44,596 bases of DNA from Candidatus Firestoneibacteriota bacterium. GTDB taxonomy: Bacteria; Oederibacteriota; D2-FULL-39-29. This document shows positions 16,366 through 22,947 of this stretch, piece by piece (position 1 is the stretch's first letter; every line of letters starts with the position of its first letter). Under the pieces are notes generated by a model that was not told where the DNA came from, did no database searches, and was given only the letters and a program-made list of their open reading frames with translations. The position numbers and the translations under genes are program-made. The DNA lies in assembly GCA_903928075.1 (NCBI GenBank), contig CAIYPD010000119.1, forward strand, positions 1-44,596. The letters run 5' to 3'.

Positions 16366-17829
16366 ATGTCTATCAAATTTGATTTTAACGGGCTTTTTGA
16401 TTTTAATCTCGGGAAAAATGGGGTTTCAAAAAAGGAGTTGAAAAAATATTACGGGACTGCGAAAACTGCTTACTTGCATCTTGCAGGACTTCTAAAAAAC
16501 AAGGGAGCCCGGGTCAAACTTGCTCTCGAGTGGTTTAATCTTCCTGCCCAGGACCGAAAACTTATTCTAAAGATTCAAAAGTTGGGCAATGAAATAGCGG
16601 GCAAATATGAAAATATCCTGTCTTTGGGTATAGGCGGATCCTATCTCGGGCTTAAAGCCGCGCAGGACGCGCTTCTTTCCCCGTACTATAATGATTTTTC
16701 CGAAGCCAGAGGGAAAAGGCCCAGAGTTTATTTTGAAGGCAACAACCTCGATCCTGAAACGCTCACAGTTTTACTGAAGAACCTGAATCCCAAAAAGACC
16801 TTTGTCATCTGTATTTCAAAATCAGGTGAGACAACAGAGACCAAGGCAGCTTTTGAGATAGCGCTCGGGTGGCTGAAAAAAGGAGCCGGAAAAAACTACG
16901 GCAGGCAGGTCTTCGCGATAACAGATCCCAAATCCGGCACGCTCCGGAAAATAGTTAACCGTGAAAACGGGAAAGACCCGCTTGCCTTTAAGAATCTTCC
17001 TCTGCTTGAAGGTGTGGGCGGACGGTTTTCCGAACTGAACATGGGACTGTTGCATCTTGCCATAGTAGGTATTAGCCTAAAAGAAGTTCTCGCGGGCGCG
17101 CGCGCCATGGCCGGGCGCTGTTTGAATCCCGAAGTAAATAAAAATCCGGCCCTGATGTATGCCCTTCTTCATAGTATTTTGCATAAAGAAAAAAGAATGA
17201 ACCTGGCAATACTTATGCCATTTTCCGAGCAGCTAAAGTCCACTGCGGATTGGTATATTCAGCTTCTGGCGGAAAGTACCGGTAAGAAGTTTGAAAGAAC
17301 CATAATCAGGGAAAGTGACGGGCTTGAGAAATGGCTGGCCGGTAAAAAAGTTTTAAATACGGGGCGTACTCCTGTTTCTGCAAGAGGGACAAACGACTTG
17401 CATTCGATACAGCAAAACAATATCGAAGGTGAGAATAACAAAGTGGTTACTTTTATAAAAGTCGGCAAGTTTAAGCACGACCTTGTCATTCCTGATACTA
17501 GAGATTTTCTGGCGGGGAAAAAATATTCAAAACTTCTTTCAATTGCGCAGGAAGGAACCGAGTGGGCGCTGAACAGGGCCGGCCGGCCGTCCTGCACTCT
17601 GACTCTGCCGGAAGTAAACGGTTTTAGTTGGGGAGAATTAATTTTCTTTTTTGAAATGGCGACGGCATATGAGGGCGAACTATTAAATATTAACGCTTTT
17701 GACCAGCCAGGTGTGGAGAGTTATAAGAATTACATGTTCTACAAGCTAAAGAAACCCGGGATAAAACTGGAAGTTGCAAAAGAGATAGAAGGAAACCCGG
17801 TAGTTAAGAAAGATAAATATATTTTTTAA
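16366..17829 (+). CDS. pgi: Glucose-6-phosphate isomerase
   Basis: Pgi interconverts glucose 6-phosphate and fructose 6-phosphate in glycolysis and gluconeogenesis. The 487-residue protein has SLGIGGSYLGLKAA, the phosphate-binding SKSGETTET, GVGGRFSE, and the late DQPGVESYKNYM, where Glu is the usual catalytic base. The frame is open from GTG 16312, but ATG 16366 with CGGAGG (16356-16361) five bases upstream is the start, since the promoter lies over the earlier codon. A strong hairpin terminator follows at 17880. The gene links the glycan and Leloir genes to central metabolism. Confidence 0.94.
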   Translation: MSIKFDFNGLFDFNLGKNGVSKKELKKYYGTAKTAYLHLAGLLKNKGARVKLALEWFNLPAQDRKLILKIQKLGNEIAGKYENILSLGIGGSYLGLKAAQDALLSPYYNDFSEARGKRPRVYFEGNNLDPETLTVLLKNLNPKKTFVICISKSGETTETKAAFEIALGWLKKGAGKNYGRQVFAITDPKSGTLRKIVNRENGKDPLAFKNLPLLEGVGGRFSELNMGLLHLAIVGISLKEVLAGARAMAGRCLNPEVNKNPALMYALLHSILHKEKRMNLAILMPFSEQLKSTADWYIQLLAESTGKKFERTIIRESDGLEKWLAGKKVLNTGRTPVSARGTNDLHSIQQNNIEGENNKVVTFIKVGKFKHDLVIPDTRDFLAGKKYSKLLSIAQEGTEWALNRAGRPSCTLTLPEVNGFSWGELIFFFEMATAYEGELLNINAFDQPGVESYKNYMFYKLKKPGIKLEVAKEIEGNPVVKKDKYIF

Positions 17830-17837
17830 GACTACTC

Positions 17838-17864
17838 GTTTATAAGGTTTGTAAAGTTTATAAT
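17838..17864. repeat. 9-bp tandem repeat, three units
   Basis: GTTTATAAG, GTTTGTAAA and GTTTATAAT stand in tandem just after pgi. The same unit recurs in longer arrays at 22265-22354, inverted at 22391-22426, and at 41265-41309. No coding function is seen. Confidence 0.75.
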
Positions 17865-17879
17865 GTAAGAGCGATAATA

Positions 17880-17916
17880 AAAAGGGATAAATGCATCTAA
17901 AACATTTATCCCTTTT
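17880..17916. terminator. Strong bidirectional terminator hairpin
   Basis: AAAAGGGATAAATG (17880-17893) pairs perfectly with CATTTATCCCTTTT (17903-17916) across a nine-base loop. The A-tract and T-tract flanks suit termination on both strands. It serves pgi from the left and the small Cys-rich gene (stop at 17943) from the right. Confidence 0.8.
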
Positions 17917-17942
17917 ATTTGCAATTCAAAAAGCAACGGTAG

Positions 17943-18065
17943 TTACTTTTTTGCCATCGGTTTGCCGCAACAATTACCGGCCTTGGTGCTGGTCTTTCCG
18001 CAAGCTGCGCATTTATAAATATCGCAACTCTTCCCGCCGCCCCCGCAACATGAACATCCGCCCAT
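17943..18065 (-). CDS. 40-residue Cys-rich protein, desulforedoxin-like
   Basis: On the minus strand ATG at 18065 opens a 40-codon frame ending in TAA at 17943, with GGAGG about eight bases upstream. The protein has seven cysteines. An N-terminal GGCSCCGGGG segment is followed by YKCAACGK (Cys19, Cys22) and NCCGKPM (Cys32, Cys33). The CxxC...CCGxPM layout is that of desulforedoxin and the N-terminal iron domain of desulfoferrodoxin, which bind one Fe in a Cys4 site. The gene is divergent from a flavodiiron protein and 1.4 kb from a rubredoxin, which supports a role in electron transfer or oxygen defence. Zinc binding or a metallothionein-like role are alternatives. The coding call is strong; the function is inferred. 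Confidence 0.8.
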   Translation of the reverse strand: MGGCSCCGGGGKSCDIYKCAACGKTSTKAGNCCGKPMAKK

Positions 18066-18136
18066 TTTGTTTTCCTCCGTTTCTTGAATTTAAACTCTCT
18101 TAGGCTAAAGTATACACTCTGAAGTAAGCATCATAT

Positions 18137-18150
18137 ATGACCGCGGTCAT
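18137..18150. promoter_or_regulatory. Perfect 14-bp palindrome, possible operator
   Basis: ATGACCGCGGTCAT is its own reverse complement. It lies between the divergent starts at 18065 and 18272, in a region otherwise AT-rich, so its GC-rich core stands out. It could bind a dimeric regulator acting on both redox genes. It does not match the FNR, Fur or Rex consensus sites. Confidence 0.45.
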
Positions 18151-18180
18151 GTAAAAATAATTACGGAACAAATATCAGAA

Positions 18181-18204
18181 ATTGTAAAAGAAATATTTCA
18201 CAAT
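18181..18204. promoter_or_regulatory. Imperfect inverted repeat upstream of the flavodiiron promoter
   Basis: ATTGTAAAA (18181-18189) and TTTCACAAT (18196-18204) are inverted repeats matching at eight of nine positions around a six-base centre. It ends four bases before the -35 hexamer. The arms resemble a Rex half-site, but the spacing is not that of Rex operators. Confidence 0.35.
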
Positions 18205-18208
18205 TGTA

Positions 18209-18237
18209 TTGCATTGTAAGGGATATTTCGGTAAAAT
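18209..18237 (+). promoter_or_regulatory. Promoter of the flavodiiron gene
   Basis: TTGCAT (18209-18214), a 17-base spacer and TAAAAT (18232-18237) form a good sigma-70-type promoter. Transcription would begin near 18244, leaving a leader of about 28 bases with AGGAGG (18261-18266). Confidence 0.6.
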
Positions 18238-18271
18238 AACGACAGGTGACAGCAAGTAACAGGAGGTATGG

Positions 18272-19465
18272 ATGTCTGCAATAAAGATTCAGGAAGGCGT
18301 CTACTGGGTCGGAGTGGTGGACTGGAATGTAAGAAGTTTTCATGGTCATACTTTTAATACAAAAAGAGGAAGTACCTACAACGCCTACCTGATTGTCGAT
18401 GAAAAAATTGCCCTGGTCGATTCTGTTTACGGCCCCTTCTCAAAAGAGCTTATTGCCAATATAAGTGAAATAGTCCCTCCGGAAAAGATAGACTATATGG
18501 TTGTTAATCATGTGGAAACCGACCATTCAGGTTCCGTTCCGGAAATTATGAAGTTATGCCCGAAGGCTAAGGTTATAGGCACGGAAAAATGCAAACTCGG
18601 TATGACCCGCAACTATTACGGCAGCTGGGATTGGCAAACAGTAAAGTCCGGGGATAAAATTTCTCTGGGTAAAAAAACTCTGACTTTTCTTGAAGCCCCT
18701 ATGCTGCATTGGCCGGATAGTATGTTTACTTATTTGCCTGAATTGGAACTTCTCATGCCCAACGATGCTTTTGGTCAACATCTTGCCACCTCAAAGCGGT
18801 TTGATGACGAAGTTAATCAGTTTGAACTTATGGATGAGTCTGCCGCCTATTATGCAAATATACTTTTGCCTTTCAGCCCGCTGGTAATAAGGAAAATAGA
18901 AGAAGTTGTAAAACTGGGTATCCCTATAAAAATGATTGCACCGAGCCACGGAATAATATGGCGGAAAGATCCGGGTAAAATAATCGAAGCCTATCTGAGC
19001 TGGGCGCGAAACGAGACAAAGACTAAGGTCGTTATTGCGTATGAGACAATGTGGAAATCTACCGAAATTATGGCTAAAAGGATTGCTGACGGTATCGCCT
19101 CAACCGGTGTTGAACTGGTAATTGCGGATGTAGCTGAAACTGACAATACAAATATTATTAAAGAAATGCTGGATGCAAAAGGCTATTTGATAGGTTCGTC
19201 CACCCATGGCAATGACATGCTCCCTCAACTCGCGGGTTTTTTGGCTTTCCTTAAAGATATGAAACCTAAAGGCAGGCTGGGTGCGGCTTTTGGTTCCTAT
19301 GGTTGGGCCGGCGGGGCGGCAAAAAATATAGAAAATAAACTAAAAGAAATGGGGGTCGAGCCGGTACTGCCCCTGATTCAGTGCCAGTTTGTTCCGGACA
19401 AACAAGAAATGCAGAAGCTGTTTGAATACGGAGTCGAATTTGCAAAGCGGCTTAGTACAAAATAA
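18272..19465 (+). CDS. fprA: A-type flavodiiron protein (FprA/ROO family)
   Basis: The 397-residue cytoplasmic protein reduces O2 to water, and often NO to N2O, in anaerobes. Residues 1-250 are a metallo-beta-lactamase-like domain with all seven diiron ligands: His80, Glu82, Asp84 and His85 in HVETDHSG, then His146, Asp165 and His226. Residues 255-397 are a flavodoxin domain that binds FMN. There is no C-terminal rubredoxin extension, so this is class A, and a separate rubredoxin gene follows 32 bases later as the likely electron donor. The divergent small Cys-rich gene shares the control region. AGGAGG precedes ATG 18272. Confidence 0.95.
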   Translation: MSAIKIQEGVYWVGVVDWNVRSFHGHTFNTKRGSTYNAYLIVDEKIALVDSVYGPFSKELIANISEIVPPEKIDYMVVNHVETDHSGSVPEIMKLCPKAKVIGTEKCKLGMTRNYYGSWDWQTVKSGDKISLGKKTLTFLEAPMLHWPDSMFTYLPELELLMPNDAFGQHLATSKRFDDEVNQFELMDESAAYYANILLPFSPLVIRKIEEVVKLGIPIKMIAPSHGIIWRKDPGKIIEAYLSWARNETKTKVVIAYETMWKSTEIMAKRIADGIASTGVELVIADVAETDNTNIIKEMLDAKGYLIGSSTHGNDMLPQLAGFLAFLKDMKPKGRLGAAFGSYGWAGGAAKNIENKLKEMGVEPVLPLIQCQFVPDKQEMQKLFEYGVEFAKRLSTK

Positions 19466-19497
19466 CAGAAAAGCAGAAAGTAATAGAGGGGAAAACT

Positions 19498-19659
19498 ATG
19501 AAAAAATACACTTGCACTGTTTGTAGTTATCTCTACGATCCGGCAAAGGGAGATCCCGATGGGGGTATAGCTCCGGGGACGCCTTTTGAGCAGATACCGG
19601 ATACCTGGGTCTGCCCGCAGTGCGGGGTGGGCAAGGATATGTTTGAAGAAGCTAAGTAA
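19498..19659 (+). CDS. Rubredoxin
   Basis: This 53-residue frame starts at ATG 19498 after GAGGGG. It shows the two rubredoxin knuckles, [12 protein letters not shown] (Cys6, Cys9) and [14 protein letters not shown] (Cys39, Cys42), with [18 protein letters not shown] between them, which is the standard sequence of a single-iron FeCys4 rubredoxin. It almost certainly passes electrons to the flavodiiron protein encoded immediately upstream, in the same transcript. Confidence 0.96.
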   Translation: MKKYTCTVCSYLYDPAKGDPDGGIAPGTPFEQIPDTWVCPQCGVGKDMFEEAK

Positions 19660-19998
19660 GTCTTTCAAAGTCGCGGGAGGCGGGCAAAATATTATTTTAT
19701 CCGCAGCTTGTGCATAGATTGTAACCAAAAGCTTGTTTGTGGTCGAGTCTGCTTTACGGGGCTTTGCCAAAGGAGGATATCTCAGTGGCAAAAGCGAAAA
19801 AAGTAGTAAAAAAAGCAAAAAAAAAAGGGTAAAAAGTAAGAATTTTAGCTCCGCGAAAGCGGGGCTAGGCCTCATAGAAATTTAGTAGCCGGTATCGAAT
19901 TTTGAGTTAATCTAAAAAGTATTTAACTCGAGACTCGATGCCGGTCACCCCTGAACAAAATATGCAGAGAAAATGTAAGTCAAGTAAGGATAGAGCAG
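19660..19998. other. Rubredoxin-trxB intergenic region with structured elements
   Basis: These 339 bases hold the possible 15-codon gene (19785-19832) and two hairpins. The first, TAGCTCCGC-GAAA-GCGGGGCTA (19846-19867), has a GNRA tetraloop and one G-T pair. The second (19889-19944) pairs CCGGTATCGA with TCGATGCCGG and an inner GAGTTAA with TTAACTC. Neither has a T-tract. They may be transcript ends, degraded repeats or parts of a small RNA. Confidence 0.45.
19785..19832 (+). CDS. Possible 15-residue Lys/Ala-rich peptide
   Basis: A GTG start at 19785 lies eight bases after a perfect AGGAGG (19771-19776) and opens 15 codons to TAA at 19832, encoding MAKAKKVVKKAKKKG. The composition (eight Lys, three Ala) resembles histone H1-like or ribosomal protein tails. 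The strong SD and the hairpin just downstream favour a real translated unit. A chance A-rich tract cannot be excluded, because poly-A codons give lysine. Function is unknown. Confidence 0.35.
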   Translation: MAKAKKVVKKAKKKG

Positions 19999-20907
19999 AT
20001 GGCTAAAGTTTATGAACTTATCATTGCGGGCGGGGGGCCTGCCGGTATCACCGCTGCCGTTTACGCCGCAAGGAAAAAGCTTGATTTTGTTCTCGTCACA
20101 CGGGACATAGGCGGGCAGGCGGCCTGGAGCGGTGATATAGAAAATTACACAGGCTACCAGTTTGTAACCGGGCCTGAACTTGCCGTGAAATTTGAAGAGC
20201 ATGCCAGAAAATATCAATTCCCTATCAAAGAAAACGAAGGTCTTATTTCTATTGAAAAAGAAAATGAAATAATCTCTATCAACACCGGAAAAGCCAGATA
20301 TAGTACCAAAGCGCTTATAATAGCCTCAGGAAAAAGAAGCCGGGAGTTAAATGTTCCCGGAGAAAGAGAATTAAAAAATAAAGGCGTTGCTTACTGCGCA
20401 ACCTGTGACGGGCCACTTTTTGCAGGAAAAGAAGTTGCCGTAATCGGCGGGGGTAACTCGGCACTGGATGCGGCGCTGCAAATGGTCAAGATTGCGAAAA
20501 AAGTGTATCTGGTGAACAATACTCCCGAACTGGGAGGCGATAAAGTTATGAGGCAGAAATTAGAAGAAGCGGCTAATGTGACTATCTTTAACGGTAGCCG
20601 GGTGGAACGGATAAACGGAGAAAAATTTGTTACCGGAATTGGTATTTCTTCCGGATCCGTAAAAAAAGAGCTAGAACTGCAGGGCGTTTTTGTCGAGATT
20701 GGGCTCCTGCCCAATTCGGAATTTGCAGGTATTGTGAAAAGAAATGCGAATGATGAAATAATGGTTAATAACGCCTGTGAAACTGATATTCCGGGTATCT
20801 TTGCCGCAGGTGATGTGACGGATGTGCCGGAAAAACAGATTATAATAGCCGCCGGGGAAGGCGCGAAAGCAACCCTTGCTGCTTTTAAATTTCTTATGAG
20901 AAATTGA
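19999..20907 (+). CDS. trxB: Thioredoxin reductase-like flavoprotein
   Basis: The 302-residue protein has the FAD loop GGGPAG (11-16), the redox pair CATC (133-136), a second dinucleotide loop GGGNSA (150-155) and the late FAD motif GIFAAGDVTD. It would reduce thioredoxin or a related thiol protein. The NADPH signature HRRxxxR expected about 25 residues after GGGNSA is absent; the region reads VYLVNNTPELGGDK, closer to AhpF and the NADH- or ferredoxin-linked enzymes. NADPH is thus not the likely donor. Position between rubredoxin and the sulfur-carrier genes suggests a role in thiol or persulfide redox balance. AAGGAT precedes ATG 19999. Confidence 0.88.
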   Translation: MAKVYELIIAGGGPAGITAAVYAARKKLDFVLVTRDIGGQAAWSGDIENYTGYQFVTGPELAVKFEEHARKYQFPIKENEGLISIEKENEIISINTGKARYSTKALIIASGKRSRELNVPGERELKNKGVAYCATCDGPLFAGKEVAVIGGGNSALDAALQMVKIAKKVYLVNNTPELGGDKVMRQKLEEAANVTIFNGSRVERINGEKFVTGIGISSGSVKKELELQGVFVEIGLLPNSEFAGIVKRNANDEIMVNNACETDIPGIFAAGDVTDVPEKQIIIAAGEGAKATLAAFKFLMRN

Positions 20908-21054
20908 AAAGCAGCCAGAAATTCAAAAATAACTGAAAAGAAATAAAGTAGAAATCCAAATGTTTTGTCTGTTTTTTGTTTGAAAGTTGAGTTTTATCTT
21001 TTTTGTTTTGAGTTTCGAATTTAGTGCTTCGAGTTTGTCTTTATAGGAGTTAAT

Positions 21055-22248
21055 ATGAAACGAGTCTACTTGGATAATGCAGCCTGTACACCTCTTGATA
21101 ACAGGGTTTTTGAGGCGATGAGGCCATTTTTTGTGGAGGAGTTCGGTAATCCCGCGACCATTCATTCCTACGGAAGCGTGCCTAGAGAAGCCCTGGATAA
21201 GGCCAGAGCGCAGGTGGGTGCGTTGATTAATTCTAAACCGGAATATATTTTTTTTACGGCAAACGGTTCGGAAGCTAATAATATGGCGGTTAAGGGAATT
21301 TGCCTGGCTAATCAAGCCAGAGGAAAGCATGTAATTTGCTCCGAGATAGAACATTTTTCCGTCCTGCAGGCGATAAAGTCCATGGAAAAACTGGGCTTCA
21401 CTTCTACTCAGCTTAAAGTGGATAAGAACGGAATAATTCAAACCGGAGAACTGGAAGAACTTATTAAAGATGAAACCGTTCTGGTCTCCGTTATGCTGGC
21501 AAACCACGAGGTTGGCACTATTGAGCCGGTTGCCGGAGTGGCGGCACTCATCAAAAAAATTAACGCAGAGAGAGCGACAAGGAAACTTCAGCCGGTTTAT
21601 CTGCATGCAGATGCAATTGCCGCGGCCGGTGTTATTCCTGTGGATGTAGAGGCTCTCGGCGTCGATCTGCTTTCTCTGGCTTCGAGTTCTTTCTATGGGC
21701 CTAAAGGTGCAGCGGCTCTGTATATAAGGAAGGGCGTGCGAATAAATCCCCTAATAGACGGCGGTATCCAGGAAGGCGGGAGAAGAGCCGGGCTTGAAAA
21801 TGTCCCGGCAATTGTGGGGATGGGCAAAGCCGCAGAACTGGCACGGTCTGAAATGGCGGAGCGGGATAAAAAGATGGAACCCTTAAGAGATCTCCTGATA
21901 GAACTTATTTTAAAGAATATCCCGCAGGTGCGGTTAAACGGTGATGCAAAAAAACGGCTGCCTAATAATGTAAATGTGGCGGTTGAATATATAGAAGGTG
22001 AATCGATGCTGATGTGGCTTGATGACGCCGGAATTGCAGCTTCCTCGGGTTCGGCCTGTACCTCGAAGGCACTCAAGGCCTCGCATGTGCTTCTTGCCAT
22101 AGGCGTGCCGCAGGAAGTCTGCCACGGTTCTATGCTATTTTCGCTTAACAAGGATACAACGAAGGAAGAGATCGAGTATACGGCGACCGAGTTGGCGAAG
22201 ACGGTAAAAAAACTACGGGAGATGTCGCCTCTCTACAAAAAACCCTGA
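21055..22248 (+). CDS. NifS/IscS-like protein lacking the PLP lysine
   Basis: The 397-residue protein is a full-length class V aminotransferase-fold homologue of cysteine desulfurase. It keeps the start YLDNAACTPLD, His100 of EIEHFSVL, NHEVGTIEP and the sulfur-accepting loop SSGSACTS with Cys335. The Schiff-base site is lost: the usual SAHKFYGPKG reads ASSSFYGPKG (209-218), with Ser212 for Lys and Ser211 for His. The Gln of HxDAxQ is Ala189, and the phosphate-contacting Thr of RxGTxN is Leu247. Normal PLP chemistry is therefore unlikely. A natural lysine loss is known in Archaeoglobus fulgidus IscS. Persulfide carrier, scaffold or salvage functions are possible. An SD (AGGAG) precedes ATG 21055; DsrE2 and TusA genes follow. 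Confidence 0.9.
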   Translation: MKRVYLDNAACTPLDNRVFEAMRPFFVEEFGNPATIHSYGSVPREALDKARAQVGALINSKPEYIFFTANGSEANNMAVKGICLANQARGKHVICSEIEHFSVLQAIKSMEKLGFTSTQLKVDKNGIIQTGELEELIKDETVLVSVMLANHEVGTIEPVAGVAALIKKINAERATRKLQPVYLHADAIAAAGVIPVDVEALGVDLLSLASSSFYGPKGAAALYIRKGVRINPLIDGGIQEGGRRAGLENVPAIVGMGKAAELARSEMAERDKKMEPLRDLLIELILKNIPQVRLNGDAKKRLPNNVNVAVEYIEGESMLMWLDDAGIAASSGSACTSKALKASHVLLAIGVPQEVCHGSMLFSLNKDTTKEEIEYTATELAKTVKKLREMSPLYKKP

Positions 22249-22265
22249 GGGTTTTTTGTAGAGAG
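22229..22265. terminator. 17-bp hairpin whose loop is the stop codon
   Basis: The sequence from 22229 to 22245 is perfectly complementary to 22249-22265, and the three-base loop is the TGA stop of the NifS-like gene. The core AAAAAACCC-TGA-GGGTTTTTT resembles a bidirectional intrinsic terminator, extended by CTCTAC/GTAGAG. It probably limits read-through into the DsrE2 gene, although the tight loop is unusual. Confidence 0.65.
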
Positions 22266-22354
22266 TTCGTAAGGTCTGTAAAGTTTATAAGGTTCGTAAG
22301 GTCTAGAATTAAAGAAAAGTTTATAAGGTTTGTAAAGTTTTTAAGGTTTATAAT
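22265..22354. repeat. 9-bp tandem repeat array, ten units
   Basis: Consecutive units are GTTCGTAAG, GTCTGTAAA, GTTTATAAG, GTTCGTAAG, two diverged units, GTTTATAAG, GTTTGTAAA, GTTTTTAAG and GTTTATAAT. The consensus is GTTTRTAAR. This is the longest array of a family found at three loci in the window, always between genes. Confidence 0.85.
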
Positions 22355-22390
22355 GTGAATGATGTAAACAAGCAAAGAAAAGGCTTTTAC

Positions 22391-22426
22391 TTTACAAACG
22401 TTAAAAACCTTATAAACTTTATAAAC
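22391..22426. repeat. Inverted copy of the 9-bp repeat, four units
   Basis: On the minus strand the units read GTTTATAAA, GTTTATAAG, GTTTTTAAC and GTTTGTAAA. They face the ten-unit array 36 bases to the left, so transcripts could fold into a long imperfect stem. The array ends nine bases before the SD of the DsrE2 gene. Confidence 0.75.
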
Positions 22427-22446
22427 TATTTTTGTGGGAGGGAAGA

Positions 22447-22932
22447 ATGACTGATAACAAAAATAAAATGACCCTTATTCTTTTTTCGGGGGAACTCGAC
22501 AAAGCTCTTGCGTGTTTCACACTGGCCACGACTGCGGCCGCGGCGGGTTTTGAAGTGACCATCTTCTTTACTTTCTGGGGGCTTAATGTTTTAAAGAGAG
22601 GCGGGATTTCCGCGGGGAAGAAGAATCTTTTGCAGAAAATGTTTGCGTTTATAAATAAAGGTACAAATAGAAGCCTGCCGTTAACCAAGTTTAACTTTGC
22701 CGGGGCCGGGCCAAAGATGATGGAGCTGCTTATGAAACAGAAGAAAATGGCTTCACTTCCGGAGATGATGAAAGCGGCAAGAGAAATGAAAGTAAAATAC
22801 ATTGCTTGTACCACCTCCTGCGGCATAATGGGTGTGGATAGAGCCGATTTGATTGAGGAAGTGGATGAGATGGCCGGTGCGGCCACCTATCTGGCGGAAG
22901 CTAAAAATTCAAATGTTAATCTGTTTATATAA
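22447..22932 (+). CDS. DsrE2-type (DsrE/DsrF/DrsH-like) sulfur carrier protein
   Basis: The 161-residue protein has the DsrE2 layout: LILFSGELDKALACFTLA at the N terminus, the hydrophobic FEVTIFFTFWGLNVLK, and the reactive-cysteine segment YIACTTSCGIMGV with Cys121 and Cys125. DsrE-family proteins hold or pass persulfide sulfur and often work with TusA, which is encoded 15 bases downstream. The ATG at 22447 is chosen because GGGAGGG (22436-22442) precedes it; an earlier in-frame TTG at 22432 overlaps that SD. One or two weakly hydrophobic stretches may let it associate with the membrane. Confidence 0.88.
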   Translation: MTDNKNKMTLILFSGELDKALACFTLATTAAAAGFEVTIFFTFWGLNVLKRGGISAGKKNLLQKMFAFINKGTNRSLPLTKFNFAGAGPKMMELLMKQKKMASLPEMMKAAREMKVKYIACTTSCGIMGVDRADLIEEVDEMAGAATYLAEAKNSNVNLFI

Positions 22933-22947
22933 AAAAAGGAAAATAAT

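Noticed and set aside
18181-18204. Rex operator upstream of fprA
   Set aside because: The arms resemble Rex half-sites, but the gap between them is longer than in known Rex sites; kept only as an inverted repeat.
17830-18271. Riboswitch or leader RNA between pgi and fprA
   Set aside because: No known riboswitch core is seen; the structure is accounted for by a terminator, a small gene and operator-like repeats.
22265-22426. CRISPR array
   Set aside because: The 9-bp units are contiguous and have no spacers; there are no cas genes.
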